A stretch of DNA of 64,000 nucleotides from CAXBGS01 sp963975425 (GTDB lineage Bacteria; Planctomycetota; Planctomycetia; Pirellulales; Pirellulaceae), in assembly GCA_963975425.1 (NCBI GenBank), contig CAXBGS010000001.1, forward strand, positions 806,001 through 870,000. The letters are read 5' to 3'. The translations under genes and the position numbers were made by a program. The notes under the pieces were generated by a model. That model was not told where the DNA came from, ran no database searches, and worked only from the letters and a program-made list of their open reading frames with translations. Position 1 is the first letter of the stretch. Each line of letters starts with the position of its first letter. Shown in pieces: positions 26,581-36,393 of the stretch.

Positions 26581-26766
26581 AGCGATGATTTTCCTGAAGA
26601 ACGAATCAAGACAGAAGGACGCTTTGCGAGTTTAGGGTGCTCTTCCAAGGTCGTCGATTCCCCATGACAATTGTATTTCGTTATGGAGTGCGAGGCACCG
26701 GTAGAAATCATCAGTTTCGCCGCTTGATTCCCCTGGCGAAAATATCCACTCGACTTTGACACCTGC

Positions 26767-26772
26767 TGAGGA
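26767..26772 (+). promoter_or_regulatory. Shine-Dalgarno sequence for the TTG start of proB
   Basis: TGAGGA lies 8 bases before the TTG at 26781, the only start giving the full kinase N-terminus. Confidence 0.5.
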
Positions 26773-26780
26773 CCAACCCT

Positions 26781-27929
26781 TTGAATACTGCGGCGCGCCG
26801 ATCGGTTATTGAAAATACCAGCAGCGTCGTGGTAAAGGTCGGCACGCGGGTGTTAACCACCCCCGACGGAAAGCTGGACCGCCGCCGTATTGATCTGCTG
26901 GGGGCAAGCCTTTGCCGAATCGCCGATTCGGGGCGGCAAACTGTGATGGTTAGCAGCGGCGCCGTTGGCGCCGGTGTTGGCAAGCTTGGATTACCCAACC
27001 GCCCGGAAGGCTTGTCGCAATTGCAGGCGATCGCGGCGATCGGCCAAACCGATCTGATCCAGGCTTACGAATCCGCGATTACAAAGTTCGGACGGCACGC
27101 AGCCCAAGTCCTGCTGACCGCAGCGGACCTGCGTCGCCGCAGCGGATACCTGAACGTGCGGAATGCGTTGACGCAAATCCACGCCTATGATTCGATCGCC
27201 GTGATCAACGAAAACGACTGCGTCGCCGTCTCGGAACTAATGACGACGTTCGGTGACAACGATCACTTGGCGGCACAAGTCGCCGGTTTGTTAAGCGATT
27301 CAATGCTGATCATCCTGTCAGACATCGACGGCCTGTACGATGGATCGCCAAACCAAACGACCAGCAAGCGAATTCCGATCGTCGAATCCATCACCGACGA
27401 AATCTTGGACATGGCCCAAGATCATACCGGCGGGGTGAGCAAGGGCGGGATGGCAAGCAAATTGAACGCCGCAAGAATCGCGACCTCGCACGGTCACCCG
27501 ACCATCATCGCACCGGGACACGACGACCAAGTGTTGGACAAAATATTTGCGGGCGAAGAAATTGGGACGCTGTTTCTGCCGCCGCCAAAGTCGCTGCGCG
27601 GTCGCCGGCGATGGATCGGCAGCTCGGCAACGGTCAACGGCACCATTCACCTCGACGCCGGTGCCACGCGCGCCGTGCTGAACAAGGGCAGCAGCCTGTT
27701 GGCGATCGGCATCAAGAAAGTCGACGGTGATTTCAAACGCGGCAGCGTCGTTGCGATCGTCGATCCCGATGGCAACGAAATCGCCAGAGGGCTGAGCAAT
27801 TATCCGTCCAGCGAGGTCGCCAAAATCATGGGGCTGGCGAGTGACAAAATCGCCGACGTGCTGGGCCATCGCCCGTACGAAAACGTCGTCCACCGAGACA
27901 ACATGGCCGTGCAAACGGGCGAAGCGTAA
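26781..27929 (+). CDS. proB: Glutamate 5-kinase
   Basis: 382 residues; phosphorylates glutamate as the first step of proline synthesis. The amino-acid kinase core shows VVVKVGTRVLT (residues 13-23), MVSSGAVGAG, the AQVLLT segment, NENDCVAVSEL with the conserved substrate loop, FGDNDHLAAQVAGL and GVSKGGMASKLNAA. A PUA domain fills the C-terminal 100 residues (INGTI-like HLDAGATRAVLNKGSSLLAIG). The start is TTG. The last codons lie inside a 19-bp tandem repeat, so the C-terminus QTGEA may vary between strains. No proA is adjacent. Confidence 0.95.
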   Translation: MNTAARRSVIENTSSVVVKVGTRVLTTPDGKLDRRRIDLLGASLCRIADSGRQTVMVSSGAVGAGVGKLGLPNRPEGLSQLQAIAAIGQTDLIQAYESAITKFGRHAAQVLLTAADLRRRSGYLNVRNALTQIHAYDSIAVINENDCVAVSELMTTFGDNDHLAAQVAGLLSDSMLIILSDIDGLYDGSPNQTTSKRIPIVESITDEILDMAQDHTGGVSKGGMASKLNAARIATSHGHPTIIAPGHDDQVLDKIFAGEEIGTLFLPPPKSLRGRRRWIGSSATVNGTIHLDAGATRAVLNKGSSLLAIGIKKVDGDFKRGSVVAIVDPDGNEIARGLSNYPSSEVAKIMGLASDKIADVLGHRPYENVVHRDNMAVQTGEA

Positions 27930-28027
27930 AACGGCCCGCGAAGCTTGAAACGGCCCGCGCAGCCTGAAACGGCACCGCGAAGCCTGAAACGGCCCGCTTG
28001 AATCCGCCCGCGAAGCTTGGAACGGGA
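27915..28027. repeat. 19-bp tandem repeat overlapping the end of proB
   Basis: The unit is close to AAACGGCCCGCGAAGCCTG. The core ACGG occurs at 27915, 27931, 27950, 27969 and 27989, followed by a shortened unit and another near 28022. The spacing is 19-20 bases in the centre. The first unit includes the last codons and stop of proB, and the array ends against the stop codon of the convergent DUF937 gene. Confidence 0.8.
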
Positions 28028-28651
28028 CTATCGTCCGCCGAACAGTTTCCCGGCGCCGAACTTCAACATGTCCATCATGTCAAAGTCGCCGTCACCGTCT
28101 TGATCGAGCATGCGGCCGATCATTCCACCACCGGATGCCGATTCGACGCGTTCGCTTTCACCGCGGAGCAAATCACTCAGTCCACCCGGCGATAGGTCCT
28201 CTTGCTGGCGGCGTTTGCCCAGTGCTCCCATCAGCAGAGGAGCCAACATCATTAATAGTTTCATCACTTGGCCACTGGAGAGACCGCTGGCCTTGCCGAC
28301 GGTTTGTTCCACCCGCGGTTTTCGGCTGCCCAGGATGTGATCCAAAATTGCGCCGCCGGCGGTCGTACGCTCGGTCACCCCCGGCGTTTGCGTTGCCGAC
28401 TCTTTGGGGGAAAACAGACTGCCCAAACTATCGAGAATTGAACCGTCGTGATCAGACGACAGCGCGCGATACAGCTGTTCTTGTCCGGCAGGTTCCGACG
28501 CGTTGCGAGCCATCGCTCCGATCAGCGTTGGCAAGGCCGCGCTGATTGCCGTCTGCGTCTGCTCGGGCGTCGCATCGATGCTGCGGCTGAGCGACTGCAG
28601 CGTCTCTTCGTTGAGGTGTGACCCGATGATGTCAAGCAAGTCCGACGACAT
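28028..28651 (-). CDS. DUF937-domain protein
   Basis: 207 residues of the DUF937 (YidB-like) family, whose function is unknown. The N-terminus has the typical helical repeat (LLDIIGSHLNEETLQSLSRS, then AISAALPTLIGAMARNA). A hydrophobic Met-rich helix (QVMKLLMMLAPLLMGALG) follows, and the tail ends in DQDGDGDFDMMDMLKFG, an acidic segment that resembles a calcium-binding loop. The start is ATG with GGA 8 bases upstream. It converges with proB over the tandem repeat. Confidence 0.8.
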   Translation of the reverse strand: MSSDLLDIIGSHLNEETLQSLSRSIDATPEQTQTAISAALPTLIGAMARNASEPAGQEQLYRALSSDHDGSILDSLGSLFSPKESATQTPGVTERTTAGGAILDHILGSRKPRVEQTVGKASGLSSGQVMKLLMMLAPLLMGALGKRRQQEDLSPGGLSDLLRGESERVESASGGGMIGRMLDQDGDGDFDMMDMLKFGAGKLFGGR

Positions 28652-28828
28652 GGCAATTTCCAGAAAAAGGGAGGTGAATTAGGTTCGCAGTATTGGGATT
28701 CGCCCAGATGATGCGATCCACAGCCCGTGCTTGCTTAGCCCGTGCTTTTGCGATCCGCCGATTGTACCCGGCGGAATGATTCGGCGGACATCTTGCCCTC
28801 GACGTGGTCGTCTTCGTAAACAGAGACG

Positions 28829-29404
28829 ATGCAAATCCCACAGTTCTTGACGTGCCTGTGGCCTGGGTTGGCCGAAATCTGGTGGCGAGGGCGTTTTTCG
28901 GCGTTCCCGGCAGCGGTCGCGTTCGCAATCGCAGTCAATTGGCTGCTGTTGACGACGTTTTTCTATACCGAATGGATGTCCGGGCTCTTGGTTCGCATGG
29001 CCTGCTGGATCGGTCTGGCCGCGTGGGGATTCTATGTGATTCGTCGAGTTCGCGAATTGCCGGCGATGCTGGCACCACGCGTGGTCAGCGACGAACCCGA
29101 TCGTTTTGCCGACGCGCACGCCGCCTATCTGAAGGCGGAATGGGAAACCGCTGAAAAATTGCTTCAGGAAGTGCTAGCAATCGAAGCTCGTGATCCACCG
29201 GCACTTCTATTGCTCTCGGGAGTTCTGCGGCATACGGACCGATTGGAAGCGGCAGAATTGTTGACGCAAGAAATCCGCCGTCTCGAGATCGCTGACGCAT
29301 GGCATTTAGAACTCGCCGCAGAAACAAAACGGCTGCAGCGGATGAAAGAGGCCGCCGAACCCGAGGAAAAAGAGACAAAACCTGCCGATTTGACAGCAGC
29401 ATGA
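28829..29404 (+). CDS. Membrane protein with a TPR-like domain
   Basis: 191 residues. Two to three hydrophobic helices lie in residues 20-70 (FPAAVAFAIAVNWLLLTTFF, CWIGLAAWGFYVI). The cytoplasmic tail (about 85-170) is helical, with RFADAHAAYLKAEWETAEKLL and LLLLSGVLRHTDRLEAAELL reading like two TPR repeats. It ends in a charged Glu/Lys tail. A small ORF starts at its stop codon (ATGA overlap). No function can be assigned. Confidence 0.65.
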   Translation: MQIPQFLTCLWPGLAEIWWRGRFSAFPAAVAFAIAVNWLLLTTFFYTEWMSGLLVRMACWIGLAAWGFYVIRRVRELPAMLAPRVVSDEPDRFADAHAAYLKAEWETAEKLLQEVLAIEARDPPALLLLSGVLRHTDRLEAAELLTQEIRRLEIADAWHLELAAETKRLQRMKEAAEPEEKETKPADLTAA

Positions 29405-29673
29405 ATCATTTGCAGCCCGATTTCCTCGATCAGAGCGACCCACCACCGGCCAAACGCATGGCCAGAGCCCTACGATTCTTTGAAAAGAAAACTTCGCGAT
29501 CGCTGCGCGTTTCCGTTCTTTGCATCGCGAAATCTCTTGAGCGATCGTCGCGTCACGTTGCAGTGTCTAGTGACCGTTGCACACTTTATTGGCACAGAAT
29601 TACGGCCCGATCGAGTGACGAGGATCCTCACTCGCCCGAGCGATTGCGGATATTTCGCATTCTGATCTACTGA
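29401..29673 (+). CDS. Possible small ORF of 90 residues
   Basis: The ATG overlaps the previous stop (ATGA), which favours coupling. The first 35 residues (MNHLQPDFLDQSDPPPAKR and the following helix) have normal composition, but the rest is Arg/Ser/Cys-rich and looks non-coding. It may be the remnant of a longer gene broken by a frameshift, or spurious. Confidence 0.22.
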   Translation: MNHLQPDFLDQSDPPPAKRMARALRFFEKKTSRSLRVSVLCIAKSLERSSRHVAVSSDRCTLYWHRITARSSDEDPHSPERLRIFRILIY

Positions 29674-29936
29674 AAGCTCCCATCCCCGCCTTTTCATGTA
29701 ATCGATAGAATTGGCATCGCAGGAACCCATTGGCAAATACAAACGTCTGCTTGCCGTCGCTGGACCGCCGAGAAAGGTTACGACCTAGCAGTATGGCGTA
29801 CGGTTTGCGTAAATAGACCTTGTAAAAACAGATTCGCCAGATTGACAGACACGATTGACCCAACGGGCAATCGATTGGGCGTTGAAAAACGTCTTCGAAA
29901 ACCGCTCAACGCGACACTCATAGCGAGACCCCAAAC
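29405..29936. other. Long region upstream of clpC
   Basis: About 530 bases, of which the first 270 may be the small ORF at 29401. The remainder is AT-richer than the neighbours and presumably carries the clpC promoter and leader. I looked for a CIRCE operator (TTAGCACTC...GAGTGCTAA) and do not find one. A TTGACA occurs at 29842 without a good -10. Confidence 0.5.
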
Positions 29937-32501
<2,565 letters not shown>

Positions 32502-32512
32502 GCCGTCTGCGG

Positions 32513-33556
32513 TTAACCGCCGACGTAACGGTCGTACATGGTACGGGCAACGGATATTTGATCCGTGCCCGTCACCACCACGCGCCCATCACGAAACATC
32601 GTCAGGCTGTGACAATCATCAGGAAACAGCCGCGTAAAGAATTTTGTCCGCTGGACGCGCCCAACGCCGTTCCAGCGCTCGGCGAACTTGTTCAAGTCAA
32701 CGCCTTGTCCACTCTGGACAGCCGCAATCTGTACGGCTTCTCGTCCACACAGCGTTTGTGTTCGATCGATGTCGGTGCTCTTGTCACCCTCTAAGTACTC
32801 AAGTTTGCCACCGGCACAAGCGACGCACGCTGCGATGGCTCTTGGATCGGGATCGATCCGTCTCGTTCGATTGGCCCATAAATCCAGCGACAACATCTGC
32901 CGAGCGACGGCGTCTCTATTGCCACTAAGCCACTTTAGCGATTCGCCCGCCTGCAGACTTGCGATGACATGCGTGGCCGGCGCGATGACACCGGCCGTGT
33001 CACACGTCTGGATCGCCGTCGCCGGCGGTGCGTCAGAAACATAGCACCGAAAACAGGGTTTCCCGGCGCCGGTGAACAACCTCACCTGGCCCGTCGCACC
33101 GACGCAACCACCGTGGACCCAAGGCGTGGCGGTTCTTAGCGACCAGTCATTGATCAAGAACCGCAAGATGAAGTTGTCCGACGCGTCGATGACCAAGTCG
33201 CACCCGTCTAGCAAACTCGCGATGTTACTTGACGTGACATCGACGACTTCCGCGACGTACTCAATCGAACGATTGATCTGCGCCAGCCTGGCCGTGGCCG
33301 CATCCGCTTTCGCGCGTCCTTCGTGTGCATCCTGTTCGTCATACAGCGACTGTCGCTGCAAGTTGCTCCACTCGACGACATCGCGATCGATCAATCGAAT
33401 CCGACCGACGCCCGACCTGGCCAATATTTCGGCGGCGACACTTCCCAACGCACCGCAGCCCACCACAGCGACATCGGCAGTCATCACGCGACGTTGCCCC
33501 TCGGTTCCGATGGGACCGAATTGCGTTTGCCGAATGTATCGCTGCGAATCAGACAA
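32513..33556 (-). CDS. ThiF/MoeB-family adenylyltransferase
   Basis: 347 residues from a TTG at 33556. E1-like enzyme that adenylates the C-terminus of a sulfur-carrier protein such as ThiS or MoaD. The nucleotide loop is VAVVGCGALGS, followed by RLIDRDVVEWSNLQRQ with the conserved Asp and Arg residues. Zinc cysteines are CFRC and CVAC. The C-terminal 80 residues (FFTRLF, then MFRDGRVVVTGT) are a short beta-domain seen in some MoeB/ThiF homologues. An ATG at 33634 would lie between the arms of a repeat element (33594-33684) and encode VFQPTF from it, so I prefer the shorter start. The partner carrier is not in the window. Confidence 0.8.
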   Translation of the reverse strand: MSDSQRYIRQTQFGPIGTEGQRRVMTADVAVVGCGALGSVAAEILARSGVGRIRLIDRDVVEWSNLQRQSLYDEQDAHEGRAKADAATARLAQINRSIEYVAEVVDVTSSNIASLLDGCDLVIDASDNFILRFLINDWSLRTATPWVHGGCVGATGQVRLFTGAGKPCFRCYVSDAPPATAIQTCDTAGVIAPATHVIASLQAGESLKWLSGNRDAVARQMLSLDLWANRTRRIDPDPRAIAACVACAGGKLEYLEGDKSTDIDRTQTLCGREAVQIAAVQSGQGVDLNKFAERWNGVGRVQRTKFFTRLFPDDCHSLTMFRDGRVVVTGTDQISVARTMYDRYVGG

Positions 33557-33593
33557 GTTCAGGAGTCTCAGGTTACAGGAAGGTCGCACAAAT

Positions 33594-33684
33594 GTAGGCT
33601 GGAACACTCTGAAAGCAGGACTGGCCGCTTTCAAACACGGCGATCGCGGATCGCCGGAACTGCTTTTGGTTTGTTCCAGCCTAC
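33594..33684. repeat. Inverted pair of the dispersed GTAGGCTGGAAC / GTTCCAGCCTAC element
   Basis: GTAGGCTGGAAC at 33594-33605 and its exact reverse complement at 33673-33684 flank 67 bases. The inner flank CCGGAACTGC matches the copy near 17171. The pair could fold into a stem-loop, a REP/BIME-like arrangement, between the divergent thiF-like and epmA genes. Confidence 0.8.
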
Positions 33685-33702
33685 TAGAAAAACGATTTTC
33701 GT

Positions 33703-33708
33703 GAAGGA
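33703..33708 (+). promoter_or_regulatory. Shine-Dalgarno sequence for the TTG start of epmA
   Basis: GAAGGA, 8 bases before the TTG at 33717. Confidence 0.55.
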
Positions 33709-33716
33709 ACGCGCTT

Positions 33717-34679
33717 TTGAAACCGAATATTCAATTCCTGGCCGAACGTGCGGCTCTGCTGCGTGAGCTGCGTTCCTATTTCGATGGTCGCGGTTTTCTT
33801 GAAGTCCAGTCGCCGTGCATGATGCGCGACTGTGTCGTGGACGCTTACATCGATCCGATCGCGGTTGCCGCAAAGCAGCTTGGTTGCCCCGCGGCCAGAT
33901 TGCCCGAACAGCTGTACCTGCAAACGTCGCCCGAACTCGCCATGAAACGACTGCTCGCAGTGGGCGCGCCGTCGATCTATAGCATCGGCCCGGTCTTTCG
34001 CGCCGGAGAACAGGGCCACTTGCACAATCCCGAGTTTACGATGTTGGAATGGTACGACGTTGGTGCCGACATGGACGATGGCGTTGGGTTGTTGGGGCAA
34101 CTGGTCGCAAGCGTCTTGAACCAAACCGAGTATGACGTTTGTACGTACCGTGAGTTGTTTCAAACGAGACTCGGCTTCGATCCCATCGAGGCACCGATCG
34201 CTCAAGTGATCCAACAAGCGGCTCAAACCGATGCGAACTTAAGCGACTCCGTCGCCGACGATCGTGACATGCTGCTGGACATCATTTTGTCGAATCAAAT
34301 CCAGCCACAACTCGGACAAACACGACCACAGATCGTGACGAACTATCCCCTCAGCCAAGCAGCACTTGCCAAACCCTGCACGGACGATCCCGCCTGTGCC
34401 GCGAGATTCGAACTGTTTGCTAGCGGCATTGAAATCGCTAACGGCTACGACGAACTGCGAGACGCGGACATTCTTGTGCAAAGAGCGATCGCGAGTAACA
34501 AAAAACGCGTCGCTGTGGGTCGGCCTGCGTTGGAGGTGGAAACAACCCTCGTTGCCGCCATGCGAGACGGGTTACCCTCGTGTGCGGGCGTCGCACTTGG
34601 CGTGGACCGTTTGCTGATGATCCAAATCGGCGCAAAATCGATCAACCAGGTGATCCCGATGCCGATCGGAATCGTATAA
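33717..34679 (+). CDS. epmA: EF-P lysyl/beta-lysyl ligase EpmA (GenX/PoxA)
   Basis: 320 residues, a class II lysyl-tRNA synthetase core without an anticodon-binding domain, the length and shape of EpmA. Motif 2 is FRAGEQGHLHNPEFTMLEWY; motif 3 is GVALGVDRLLM. EpmA attaches (R)-beta-lysine to elongation factor P so that ribosomes pass polyproline stretches. The substrate is inferred from family; efp and epmB are not in the window. The start is TTG with a good RBS. The repeat pair lies just upstream. Confidence 0.88.
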   Translation: MKPNIQFLAERAALLRELRSYFDGRGFLEVQSPCMMRDCVVDAYIDPIAVAAKQLGCPAARLPEQLYLQTSPELAMKRLLAVGAPSIYSIGPVFRAGEQGHLHNPEFTMLEWYDVGADMDDGVGLLGQLVASVLNQTEYDVCTYRELFQTRLGFDPIEAPIAQVIQQAAQTDANLSDSVADDRDMLLDIILSNQIQPQLGQTRPQIVTNYPLSQAALAKPCTDDPACAARFELFASGIEIANGYDELRDADILVQRAIASNKKRVAVGRPALEVETTLVAAMRDGLPSCAGVALGVDRLLMIQIGAKSINQVIPMPIGIV

Positions 34680-34718
34680 ACGGGCTGGCAAATCGGCACT
34701 GCCGACCTTGTTGCTGAG

Positions 34719-34724
34719 TATAAT
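34719..34724 (+). promoter_or_regulatory. Possible -10 element upstream of the hemerythrin-like gene
   Basis: A perfect TATAAT lies 38 bases before the ATG at 34762. The expected -35 hexamer is poor (GGCACT), so this is a weak call. Confidence 0.3.
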
Positions 34725-34761
34725 GAATCGTCTATTCAATTACTCGCGGGAGATCGCTTTC

Positions 34762-35241
34762 ATGATAGATCACGCAGTTACGACGCGTCGCTTGACGGTC
34801 AACGCAGCGTTCTTGAAGGAGATCAAGGACGACAATCTGCAGCTAAAGTCGATTCTGGATCAACTTGCTTCGCTGACGGAACACTGTCAAACGGCGATCA
34901 ATCACTGGCCAGAGCTGATCGAGTTGTTCGACAGCTTGCGTGATCAGCTCGCATTACACTTTGCACTCGAAGAAGCGTACGGGTATTTCGATGATGCCAT
35001 CGGTGGCGAACCACAACTTAGTGTCGTCGCAGAATGCCTACGTAGCGAACACGGAAAACTGTTCGAATCGGTCCGTCATATCGCCGAACGTTCCAAGGAA
35101 ATTTCGGGCGACAAAGAGGAAGAGGTGACTCGACTGCTAAGACGTGTCGCCGAATTTCGACGCATGTTCGAAAAGCACGAAGGCGCTGAATTGGAACTCA
35201 TCCTAAAAGCTCTCGACGAAGACATCGGCGTTGGTGATTAG
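34762..35241 (+). CDS. Hemerythrin-like HHE-domain protein
   Basis: 159 residues, all-helical, with the spacing of a hemerythrin HHE domain: an early helix with TEHCQTAINHW, then HFALEEAYGYFDDA, SEHGKLFESVRHI and FEKHEGAELELI. These His/Glu pairs would bind a di-iron centre. The ATG at 34762 has GGGAG 9 bases upstream; an in-frame start at 34708 has none. A role in oxygen, NO or iron handling is inferred. A hairpin follows the stop. Confidence 0.75.
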   Translation: MIDHAVTTRRLTVNAAFLKEIKDDNLQLKSILDQLASLTEHCQTAINHWPELIELFDSLRDQLALHFALEEAYGYFDDAIGGEPQLSVVAECLRSEHGKLFESVRHIAERSKEISGDKEEEVTRLLRRVAEFRRMFEKHEGAELELILKALDEDIGVGD

Positions 35242-35253
35242 GCGTTCCCGAAT

Positions 35254-35276
35254 ATCGGTAAATGGCGTTTACCGAT
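35254..35276 (+). terminator. Hairpin after the hemerythrin-like gene
   Basis: ATCGGTAAA pairs perfectly with TTTACCGAT across a 5-base loop (TGGCG), 12 bases after the stop. There is no T tract, so it may be a weak terminator or an mRNA end structure between convergent genes. Confidence 0.45.
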
Positions 35277-35356
35277 CGATCCGATCGCGGGGCGAGGCCA
35301 AATGAGTTGGCTGACATTGACGTCGCAAACTCATTCGATAAAGGCACCAGCGACGC

Positions 35357-36127
35357 TTACGCGAATACGCGTCGCTTTTTCCGCCGCGTCAACATGCAAC
35401 AGCCAGCGAAACCTAGCACCGCAAAGCTGCCTGGTTCGGGAACCGCGGCAACCGTGAACGATGTCGTGATCGTTGCGATGTTGGCATCAAAGAAAACCTC
35501 GCCATCACCGGTAGCAGTTGTCGTGTCCCAGTTCATCGGGTCGTTGATCAACGGAAAATATTCTGAGAACGAAGTCAAACCAGACCGGGGGCCGATGTAA
35601 ATTCCGCCATCCTCGCTGGCGGTTCCAAACTCAATTGCAGACACACCCTTGACCAAACCAGTGGCTGCCAAGTCGCCGGTGGAAGTTTGACCGAAATCAT
35701 CACTCGATGCTGCGGTCAGATAGGTATCGGGCATCGTGAAATCGGATGCGGAATAGACATAAAATGCGTCACCGCCTTGCGCCAAATTGAAACCGTTGTC
35801 GATTTCAAAAAGTGTGCCAATGGAACTCGTACCGCCGTCGGACGCATCATTAAAAACAATAACGGTACCAGCGGGGATTGTCGCCAAGCCGGTATCCCAC
35901 TGCAGAACACCTTCGGTACTGGTCCCTGGTGCGCTATCGGTAATAAAAACGATTTCGTTTGTAATGTCGGTCAGTGCGACAAGTGCGAAATCATCAAGCC
36001 CGTCCACATTGAAACCGACGACACCAATGTCCCCGACAACAAGAGCGGCGTCTGCTCGATTGACTGCGGTCGCGATAGAAACCGCAAGAATCCATGCCCC
36101 AATCGACTTTGTAACGTTCAACTTCAT
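35357..36127 (-). CDS. PEP-CTERM exported protein
   Basis: 256 residues. A signal peptide (IGAWILAVSIATAVNRADA) begins the protein. The body is a beta-rich, Asp/Thr/Gly-rich domain. The C-terminus is a PEP-CTERM sorting signal: VPEPGSFAVLGFAGCCMLTRRKKR, that is VPEP, a hydrophobic helix and a basic end. Such proteins are recognised by an exosortase and released to the surface or matrix. No exosortase gene is in the window. ATG with GAGAG upstream. The 266 bases after its start (36128-36393) hold no gene. Confidence 0.85.
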   Translation of the reverse strand: MKLNVTKSIGAWILAVSIATAVNRADAALVVGDIGVVGFNVDGLDDFALVALTDITNEIVFITDSAPGTSTEGVLQWDTGLATIPAGTVIVFNDASDGGTSSIGTLFEIDNGFNLAQGGDAFYVYSASDFTMPDTYLTAASSDDFGQTSTGDLAATGLVKGVSAIEFGTASEDGGIYIGPRSGLTSFSEYFPLINDPMNWDTTTATGDGEVFFDANIATITTSFTVAAVPEPGSFAVLGFAGCCMLTRRKKRRVFA

Positions 36128-36393
36128 TTTTTAGCTCTCGGATGATTGGCGAATCCAACTACTGATTTTGCTTTGAACGTCCACCAACCAAGCAAAGCTG
36201 TAAATCAAGTTAGGTTGATCCGATTAAAGACGGATTACCGAGTACCGTCAAATCGTTTCTCTAGAGAAAACTGGCACGCAACACGAGTTGTCCCTTAAGA
36301 TTGGCTAGCCGCCTAATCATCACCATTAGCGGTGGCATCATCGCTAATTAAAAACGACAAGACACAGCAGAGCAGAAAACAACGATGCCTGGA

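Noticed and set aside
29800..29936. CIRCE heat-shock operator before clpC
   Set aside because: No TTAGCACTC-N9-GAGTGCTAA or close variant was found on either strand.
32509..32520. Palindrome GCGGTTAACCGC between clpC and the thiF-like gene as a terminator
   Set aside because: Perfect palindrome but no loop and no T tract; it also includes the stop codon of the thiF-like gene.
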